Shown in pieces: positions 56,078 to 64,000 of a stretch of 64,000 nucleotides of DNA. The notes under the pieces are model-generated. The model made no database searches. It was not told where the DNA came from and worked only from the letters and a program-made list of their open reading frames with translations. Made by a program: the position numbers and the translations under genes. The stretch spans positions 135,001 to 199,000 of the forward strand of contig WEDG01005251.1 of assembly GCA_017591395.1 (NCBI GenBank), written 5' to 3'. The DNA comes from Schistocephalus solidus (taxonomy: Eukaryota > Platyhelminthes > Cestoda > Diphyllobothriidea > Diphyllobothriidae). The stretch's first letter is position 1. Every line of letters begins with the position of its first letter.

Positions 56078-56106
56078 TCCCTTGTCTTTGTCGGTTCCAT
56101 TCTATC

Positions 56107-56123
56107 ATATATATATATATATA
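56107..56123. repeat. (TA)n microsatellite
   Basis: Short TA tract after the border CATTCTATCA. Confidence 0.95.
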
Positions 56124-56284
56124 CCACAAGGTATTTGGACTGTATTTTCGGAAACCGTATAGAACACAGCAGCTAGCGACCAGATAAAGTAAAGCATTCG
56201 ACGCCTTTTGGCTAACATTTTAACAAACCATAGAATCCTATGCTAGGCATTTTTTAAGGGTTATCATTTTGTGTACATCTCCCA
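56124..56284. other. short intergenic stretch
   Basis: Nothing recognised. Confidence 0.4.
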
Positions 56285-56371
56285 TTTGTCTGAAGATGAA
56301 CTGGGGTACCAGATTTGAAAATTTACATTATAATGTTATTTTGTTCCCAATGAACTTCTGCTCATACACAC
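56285..56371 (+). repeat. PLE-tail fragment with hammerhead-like core
   Basis: TTGTCTGAAGATGAACTGGGG, a CTGG/CCAG stem, TTTGAAAATTTACA. The core CTGAAGA and GAAA frame a good hairpin, but only three stem I pairs form. It is a diverged relative of the 4491-4538 motif. Confidence 0.5.
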
Positions 56372-57120
56372 GATAGTTCGACCGTCGTAGTCCAACGATG
56401 TCCATCGTATGCTCCATGGAAGGGTGGAGCAGGGACGGCGACTTGCGCGTGAATTAGTTTTAAGTGATAGTAGCCTTGCGCTGCAGCTACCGTACTCTCT
56501 CCTCCTCCCCCACCTGAGCCCGGTGTCAAGACACAGTTAACAAGACCGGAGGCGGGAGAGGACGCAGGTGGCTGGCGCGGCCGGATTCTTTAAGTCCTAG
56601 CCACCCCTAGGAGTGCTACCACACCTCCCATGTTCGGCATTTGTTAGCGGAGCGCAACCCGAATAACGCATGTCGTGCCCTGTTGTGGCCCCCGTGTTGG
56701 TCCAACGAATCTACCACGTGGCCCGTTTAGGGGGCAAGCTCATATACATGGCAGTTCGACCGTCGATTTCGACAAGGTCCACCGTATGCTCCATACCAGG
56801 TGGTGCAGGGACGGTGACTTGCGCTTGAATTAGTTGTAAGTGATAGTAGCCTTGCGCTGCAGCTACCGCACTCCCTCCTCCTCCCCCACCTGAGTCCGGT
56901 GTCAAGACAGAGTCAAGAAGACCGGAGGTGGGAGAGGACGCAGGTGGCTGGCTTGGCTAGGTCCCCTAAGTCCTAGCCGCCCCTAGGCGTGCCACCACAC
57001 CTCCATGTTCGGCATTTGTTATGAGAGCGCAACCCGAATAACGCCTGCCGTGCCCTAATGTGGCCCCCGTGTTGGTCCAACGCATCTACCACGTGGCCCG
57101 TTTAGGGGGCACTAGCTCAT

Positions 57121-57124
<4 letters not shown>
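56372..57124 (-). repeat. dispersed repeat family B, tandem dimer
   Basis: Two direct copies with a period of about 380 bp, beginning at 56372 and 56752 (AGTTCGACCGTCG) and each ending TGGCCCGTTTAGGGGGCA-x-GCTCATATACAT. The units differ by scattered substitutions. The second ends against (TA)n at 57129-57176, so family B can also occupy a TA site. Confidence 0.82.

Positions 57125-57178
<54 letters not shown>
57125..57178. repeat. (TA)n microsatellite
   Basis: TA tract of about 25 units. Confidence 0.96.
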
Positions 57179-57181
<3 letters not shown>

Positions 57182-59624
57182 CTATATAATATCTACATAT
57201 ATATGCATCGACGAACAAATTCAGGAGAATATGCCTTGTAGAACAGCTGTCTGCGTTGGGACGAGTATATCCCATCGCACAATCGGTGGGCACCCATCTA
57301 ACATTGTGAGCATACCCGATGGCAACCGACAGGACAAGGATCTGTCACTCAATATTTAGGGTGCTGGTATTCTAATCAACAGGGTGTGGACTCTAGCCTG
57401 AACCTACAGTGCCAGAACTATAAGGATTGGATTGAACGGTAAGGAAACCTTTTCCTTGTGTTAATCAAATATACACGAACTAGCATCCTAGGTTAAGTAT
57501 TAACAAACAGATCCTTTTAAATGCTAGGGTGCATATACTACCCCAGAATGCGTTATATGCTGACTGTCCCTGCAAAAATGCCGTCCTCCTTACTGTGAAT
57601 ATTTCTACCAGTATCGTACTTACAAGGAAATTTAAGGGGTCTTAACTCCACTTACTGATAAATTACCCAACAGTTGAAATCTCCTAATCTGACTGATTAT
57701 ACACGGAAATCCCTCTGTGGAGTTTGATCAGTTTATTTAAACATTCACGGATTTCTGCTCTGTGAAGAGACGAACTAACTTTCCATGTCAGTTTCCTACT
57801 GTCTACTTATTTATGTTTTAAAGTGGTTGTTTCGTGGTTGAGTATTAACGAAAAAAGGAACGCCTGTGTCTTTTCAAACTTTTAATAACCACAAAATGTT
57901 GGCGGGTACAGTTTCAGGTGGAAATGATGCTTCGTCAATTTGATCCTATTGAAGGGGATATAGGAGTTCAATTTCACCTCCGAATCTAGCAGCCCCACAG
58001 GCGGTCCCATATCGATATGCTCAAGTTATTCAGGCGAACATTTTGATTTAGACGAGTCACTGAACTAACTTCTGAGTTTCCTGAAATCAGCAGACAGCCT
58101 AACCCGGGCTCTAAACGCCAATACAGTTAGTCAGAAATAGTACATCCAGCTTCCCTCACCTTTGTCCGCATCCCTGCTTCGTGATAGGGATTTGTTAGGT
58201 TATTTAAAGTTTAGTTAACCTCTATGGAAAAGACATGCATCCCCACCGCTGTTAATCCCCATCCATCTTTGGAGGTGAAATCAAGGAAGTTAGAGTAGAA
58301 AACACGTTCCGTACTTAGAGGAATCCGAGGATGCCAATTTAGGCCCCTTTCGTAACCTAGCATCACGTGAAGCCAGGTTGCTTAAGTTGGAGGGCTCTAG
58401 CCGTAAATCGAGTCGCATCTCTCGAAACCGTCATAACTTCAAAGAGGTGGGTTTACTGCCGACAAGACGGTCCCTTCTGTCGTTCCCACAGTTATGAAGA
58501 CATGCCGAAAGTATATGCTGATCCCTACCTCCTTTCGGCCTCCTTAATATCAGAGGTGGGGTTAGGAGGAGAGGGAAGGAGAGAAATTTGGCACGCCTCG
58601 ACCCCCTCAAATTTAATCGACCCTTCCTTCGGGCGCACCATGGACCGAGGTTTTAAAATAGATCTCCCAGCCAAAGAGCTTGAGAGAGCCCGATTGCTTG
58701 CCCTATCACAAGAGCACTTACTGTGCTGACCCAAATACAAAGGGGGCGAGATCAAAGCATTAGAATAGAGTGGCCACTTCGTAGCCGAGAATTAAAGTTA
58801 GTTCGTTCAGGCTTTACAAGATGAAGACTGACCACTAAGGGAAGACTAGTTTGCTTGCATCGCACACAGGAACGTACCGTTTTCAGTAGAGAAGATGCTT
58901 TAGTGCAGAGATTATGGGCGTCGACCGATGTATCACGGTTACTACAAACCATCGGTCAATTGCGTCAAGCATTTGAAACCTATATTTTCCTAACGGGACC
59001 TCGGAATGAAATTCAAAACCCTGCAATCGCATACGATCACGTTATGACGTCAAGGTGGTTAAAGGATTGCTTTATACCAGGTGCGCAGTTGGACAGGTGT
59101 TCATGACTTCCATATTTTCTATGACTGAAAACTGGAGAGATCGAATAGTGATTAGGAGGCGAAAAAAATGTCGAATCTTAATGGCGACCTGCAAGCAGTG
59201 TGCAGCAGACCTTCCTTCGAGAAGACAACTTACCGAAAGATTTTCTTCTGTGATTCCTTGTTAGAGTTAATGCCATAGGTGGCCCACTACGAATAAGGGT
59301 CTATAGGGACAGGAAAAGCACTTGGATCATTTACGAGATCAGGACAGAAGAGGACGAGAAAGCATCGCATTCTGTTGAATAAGAGGACGTTTGGTGGGTG
59401 ATTTGGACCAAGTTAGATGTAAAGCCTATTTGACCTTCTTTCGGGCTGAGGCAGTCGGCCACTTTATTCACATAACCGTTATAACTGCCCTTGTCACCAC
59501 GCGTTGTGGCACCCGGTAAACATATAACAGGGCTTGTCCTTATTCAACGAAGGTTCACTTTTGATGCACTCTCTTTAGTACTGTCTGCGATCCTGGCTAC
59601 CAACAGACCTTCCATGCTAGATGG
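57179..59624. other. intergenic; two faint tRNA-repeat traces
   Basis: 57305-57420 (ACCCGATGGCAACCGACAGGAC) and 58080-58175 (CTTCCCTCACCTTTGTCCG) are worn tRNA-repeat traces. An open frame at 58367-58729 (starting GTG, ~120 codons) has no motif and I do not call it. Confidence 0.4.
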
Positions 59625-59905
59625 GCGCTCACCGATCGGTTATGGGACTCACTGGTCCCATAGAGCTTTGGGGTTCACACTCGAGCTCCACCAGCAGCCA
59701 TTCAGTGGCTAGTGGTATAGACAGAAACACAGTACCGGCAAAAGCAAAGGAGACTGGAATGGCCATTTCTGGCTTATTAGCCGTCATCAGCCAGCCATAC
59801 CCAACCCCAGCTGTTGCGGAAACTGAGACTCAAACCCAAGACCTGTTGGTTAGAAGTCTAAAGCTCTAACCTCCCGTGTCATGGGCTTGTTGACTTGTTG
59901 GTTTC
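59625..59905 (-). repeat. tRNA-derived hammerhead repeat, subfamily 2
   Basis: Complete single unit on the minus strand: subfamily 2 head (GCTCACCGATCGGTTATGGG), hammerhead (59752-59796), damaged T-arm (GAGACTCAAACCCAAGACC) and box A side. This is the subfamily that keeps a foldable ribozyme despite divergence elsewhere. No (TA)n border is present. Confidence 0.8.
59752..59796 (-). ncRNA. hammerhead ribozyme, subfamily 2
   Basis: Stem I is GGCTGG with CCAGTC. Relative to subfamily 1 (GACTGG with CCGGTC) both strands changed, yet all six pairs are kept (U-G became U-A, A-U became G-U). Core CTGATGA, stem II, GAAA, stem III and AUU are unchanged. This compensatory pattern supports selection for the fold. 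Confidence 0.75.
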
Positions 59906-62900
59906 GATCGGGAAGATTAATTGTGGTAAGTAGAGGTTCATAGAGTCGAGTAAGTATCTGATTCCAGCGTATGGATCTCTGAGGGTGATGCAAAATAATC
60001 TCCAACCTGTCGAGTTGTCGAAAACTTTGAAGCGTAAATATCGGGGCCAATCGTAGATCCCATTGGTAAGACCCTCATAGTGACAAAGGCTGGGCTATAC
60101 TTATCATAAGTAGTGATTCCAAAATAAAATTCCGCACTGGTCTTTCTTGTCATTTCGGGTGGCAGGATGGATAAGGCCAGCACGCTCTCTTCCTCTATTG
60201 CTTGCGACTGTCACAGCCGACAAACTCCTTGCCTCTGCAGTCCACTAGGCTGACCAAACCTAGTGTCTAATCACTGAAACTGAACCATTTCCTTCTCACG
60301 ATCGCCTTGCTACGGTCAGGAGACCGCACGATGGGAGCCCACCTCCCGTTTACAGGTCAGTAATAAGTTGAAGCAGTTAAGAAACTCCATGCTGCTCCCC
60401 CCTTGTCGCTCTTTTGCCGGTCCTGCGCCTAGAACGTCAACAGGAAGCGAAGACGGTTGTGAAGGTTGTGACACGCCCTGTTGGATGTGCAAACGAGGTT
60501 ATTTTGCACTGAATTGAGCTCTGAATTCTCTCGGCTCCCCTCGCATTATAAGGCTAGACGTTACGCTGGCGTCACACAGTTCCTGTGTACTAAATCAAGC
60601 AAGATATGTTTATACTACTGGCTGCCTTTTAACAACTTTTGAAGTTCACATGGTTATCTCGCAGTATCTGTTAAATTTCGACCCATATGCTCCCATACAT
60701 TTTCTGACTGAATCCATATCGCTTCACTCCGACAGGTTTGCTTCAAGTTATCTAATTACTTACTGAGAAGATGAAACATTTGAGATAACGAATCTACCGG
60801 AAAGCACGCGGAGAACGCTGGGAGACCCACTGATTAACCGAACACCTCATAGTTACGTCATGCAGGGACAGAATATTGGAGGGAAACAGTTATCTGGAGT
60901 GTTGGCTAGTATCTGTTCTATCAGTATGGTAAATCGCGTACATTCTGCAAGGACCGACACAGAAATCTTTATAGACAGCAAGTTAGTCAGGGATGACGTT
61001 TACCTGTGGTATTTGTGGCAGGATACCCGAAATAGAAAAGCCTTGTGTGCTTTATGGAGAAAAGAAGTCGTCCTCCACCTTCATCTCAGTCACCACCTCT
61101 ATCATTTTTCAAAATCAGGCCACAGCTTTGCCTATCTACTCATTAATCAAAGTTTTTCTATTCTACCGTGGGAACTTTGCTAATCAGACAGATGAAAATT
61201 AGTAGAGGATTTTGACAGATGGCAGAAAGAAATGAAAATTAACTTCCCGTTTGCCACTTAATGACGCTGTCTATTGACTACGCCCACACGTCTTTGAAGG
61301 GAATGAAACGTTCGCCTTAATTGTTCATTTCAAAGGTAATTAAACAACCTTTGGATCAAGTTACCCGCTTAACCTACTACAGCGTATAGTATCCACCAAT
61401 TCGATTACCTTTAGCTGACAGCCGGAGCGGGATTTCCTAAACAATCAATCCACAATATACCAGACCTAGTTACAAGGTGCTTTTAGCATAGGTTGGTTGG
61501 ATTTGAACCTACGAGAACAACGGCACGGCCTGAGAAAAGCTAATACTAAACGAAATACTTAAGACTGAACTGTGTCTAGTAGTAATCTGCATACTTTACA
61601 AGTCAGCTACTACGGAGCCTTAGCTCGAGGTAACAGACACAACGAGGTAAGTAGGTCCCTTACAGCAATCATTGAGAGTCCTCTACCATGTGTACGTTAT
61701 TTCGCATATATAAAAATAACCCATAGACGTTAACGGAGCGCTGAACCGAGCTGCAAAAAATAGTTAACGAGTATCAAGTCTTAAAATAGGACTATGATTT
61801 GAATGACTCTGTGAAAAAACAGTCCAGTGAGTAACGCAGGGCAGATAGCACTTGAACAGTACAGGGCTTGTTGAAATTCGGTAAGATTGCAAATGAAACA
61901 GAGTATCTTTTTAGGAATTTTTCGATCTCGGAATGTAGTTCAGAAGGAAGTTACCTTACAGTAAGGAATTGTCATAAAAAATAAGGCAGTCCTGATGTTT
62001 AACCACCTAAAGGCCAGCGCCTGAATACGTAAACAATTTAATAAACAGAATGTTAACTAGGACTCTGAGTTAGACGGCTTGCCCCCAAGGAATGACACAA
62101 AACACCGCACCCCAATCACCTTGATGGATGGACGAATGGGCAGGTAGTTATGCGGTTTCAGCACTCATTGGAATTCGTTAGAGCCTATTTTACCCATGAT
62201 CGCATTGAACCGGAAGCGAAGACCGACTAACACAGTAAGAAATTGGCTCACTCAAACGATGAATAATTCTAAAGGAAGTTCATTTCGACCGGCCTCTGGA
62301 GTGTGACCATTATGATACATCACATTTGGGTTACCAGCTGGTCTTCGACTGGATTTCGATCAGGTCTCAATCTATAAAAGGAAGCACTCATGTATGCAAT
62401 ATGCAGCTACATAAATTTGCTGATATCTGGGATTATAGGACAACAAACACGTATTAAAAAACTTCTGTTTGATGACAAGTTTGGAGACCATAAAAGGCAA
62501 CATTGGTTATTTATCATTGGTATCAAAGACAAGCAGTTGTTTGATGAACCTGGAACTTTAAGTATATATATATGACGAAGTTCAGGCGTCCTCATTTTCA
62601 TCCTTCGCTGACGGGACTTGTTAAATTTGGCTTGCGCTCACATGCGCTTTGATTTGCCGACCCCAGATGCTCTTAAGGATATGCATTGAACTGGACCTCC
62701 TACTAGCGATGAAAAATTGCAGTGATTGAAAAGTAGCCACTTAAAGTCTTCATTCATAAGGTTAGAGCACAGGGGAGGATAGCTGACCTAGCTGGTTATC
62801 AAGATGTGAAACGCGCCTGAAAAAAGAGGCCCATTTGATGGCTTAGAAGTCCCAGCTGCATGAGGCGTTTTGTTCCAGCTTTTCTGATTTCATCTGATCT

Positions 62901-64000
62901 TCCTCGTTAACTGCCGAAATTTGACGAAGTCAGTCTGCTTCTTTCTCCAACGTTCGCAAATGTTTGTGCCAAGCCTGGTCCAGCAATGTGAGAGGAACCC
63001 TAGGTGTCGTGGCAAGTGAAGACTGGGATTTTAATCTGGGAGCGGTCAGTCCCCAGGCACTATCTTATTTTAAATAATTTTGACAAAATCTAACCACTGA
63101 ACCCTGGTGGATGAGGGGGAAGAGAGAGTGAGAGAGAGAGAGAGAGACCGGCCCTGCTCAACCCTTCCCCCCACTTTACCCCACATTATAGAATTCTGGA
63201 TTATTACGGTGACTCGGCGATTCGAATCTGTAGCCTCCCGCCCAACAAAAATTTGGTCATCTGGACCGCCAGATACGTTTGATTTGGCGCTTTTTAACTG
63301 ACTGTCAGAAGTTTGATAGAAGAACTAACACGTGTGTCCTTTGAGGGCGATTGCATGGCTAGTCATTTTGTCTGACTCACTGTGGACACCGGAATATGAT
63401 GAGTGAGGGAGACAAGGTGAAAGCAGGTGCGTTAAAGTATATTTCATTTTGTTAGAATTCCTGTTCCACTCACTGCTGTCTCCCAAGTAGTGTTAGTGGT
63501 TATCGTGTTCACCACGAGCGTGTTATGACAGCAGTCCGCGCTTCGTTAAGAGGGTGGCAATGCAGCCACGAATGGAAAGCACTTAGGTAACAAACAACAC
63601 CATGCTGTCTGCAGGTAGGATGTGCCCCATGCTGGCGTCCTGGAAACCCAGGCTACGCTGTTGTCAAGAGAACCGATCGGCAGTTTTTTAGCCGTCAAAT
63701 GAGTAGAAGGGGGCTCTTCTGAGCACTTCAAACGCAAGCTCAACTCCAACTACAATGGATTCGCTCTGCAAGACAGAAGGATGGAACCAGATCGTAGTTC
63801 GAGCAGTTGGCAGGCTTAGATGCAGTAACACAATGATGGAGTAAATGGCTCAATTCTATAGAGTTGGCCGTTTGTCTTTATCACGTAGATGAGTTTTCCT
63901 GGTTATACGAGTTTTTCGAAGCTCATGGCCAGCCCATGGGATATACGGGAACTGCCAATGTTTTCCATGCAAAGTAAGGGTTGGTTGATAGAGTCGTTTG
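59906..64000. other. intergenic, no recognised feature
   Basis: No gene, RNA or repeat family could be supported. A (GA)n run lies at 63121-63147. Open frames (for example 60860-61183 and 59938-60183) have no recognisable motif. The decline in repeats makes this the most unique-sequence part of the window, and it could contain exons too short or diverged for me to see. Confidence 0.45.

Larger units (their letters stand above)
55395..56106. repeat. tRNA-derived hammerhead repeat, best-preserved cluster (reference copy)
   Basis: Minus unit 55395-55710, then plus units with hammerheads at 55730 and 56033 (303-base period). The unit contains: a cleavage-proximal CTCCCTTGTCTTTGTCGG segment; a structured head with hairpins GTCGC/GCGAC and a GGAACAT/ATGTTCC pair; a CCGATCACAACCGACAAAA linker; a tRNA-like region with box A (TGGCTCAAATGG, 55950-55961) and box B (GGTTCGAATCC, 55994-56004) for pol III; and the hammerhead. 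The anticodon arm does not fold well, so this is not a tRNA gene. (TA)n borders both ends. Arms 55501-55710 and 55895-56106 are nearly identical complements, implying recent origin or gene conversion. Confidence 0.9.

Noticed and set aside
58367..58729. 120-codon plus-strand open frame
   Set aside because: GTG start, no recognised motif, no supporting context; could be an exon but nothing shows it.

Overview
This is a eukaryotic, repeat-dominated nuclear window. It has long (TA)n, GGA/TCC, TAG and CA/GT microsatellites, no operons, almost no long conserved reading frames, and many decayed mobile elements. Penelope-like elements (PLEs) with GIY-YIG nucleases, a tRNA-derived repeat, and degenerate C2H2 fingers of a type I associate with pseudophyllidean tapeworm retroelements suggest a flatworm, most likely a diphyllobothriidean cestode. 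The host assignment is inference. The only host gene I can support is one exon of a C2H2 zinc-finger gene on the minus strand (44092-44940), next to a CpG-rich stretch (45064-45860) that could be its promoter. Some open frames in this window begin with GTG, so I relocated starts where this mattered. Layout: 1-5.6 kb holds tRNA-derived repeats, a foldback element and two PLE copies meeting tail to tail on one (TA)n tract. 5.6-20 kb is mostly unassigned sequence with PLE, tRNA-repeat and zinc-finger-element fragments and two large GGA tracts. 20-30 kb holds a second PLE lineage, a tandem dispersed repeat (here called family B), CpG-rich islands and a (TA)n-bounded retroelement tail. 30-34.8 kb is AT-rich with little content. 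34.8-36.4 kb holds a palindromic tRNA-repeat cluster and a fourth PLE. 42.4-43.4 kb is another tRNA-repeat cluster. 44-46.3 kb holds the zinc-finger exon, CpG-rich DNA and a TCC tract. 48.5-50.7 kb holds a PLE tail and a mariner pseudogene. 51.7-57.1 kb is dense in repeats. 57-64 kb is largely featureless. The main discovery is that the ~303-bp tRNA-derived repeat (box A and box B present) carries a complete type I hammerhead-ribozyme architecture once per unit: the CTGATGA core, a stem II hairpin, GAAA, a palindromic stem III, an AUU cleavage triplet and a 6-bp stem I. The repeat occurs in head-to-tail arrays and palindromic clusters, so it resembles the hammerhead-bearing pol III satellite of schistosomes and metazoan retrozymes. 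Hammerhead-like folds of the same minimal design also sit in the 3' tails of several PLE-type elements here (best at 54960-55004, 53551-53597 and 48633-48678). PLE tails and tRNA-repeat units are both repeatedly bounded by (TA)n tracts. The inferred system is autonomous PLEs supplying reverse transcriptase and a GIY-YIG nuclease, non-autonomous hammerhead repeats being processed to unit-length RNA, and both integrating at (TA)n sites. All PLE copies in this window are truncated or broken, so an active copy would have to lie elsewhere.
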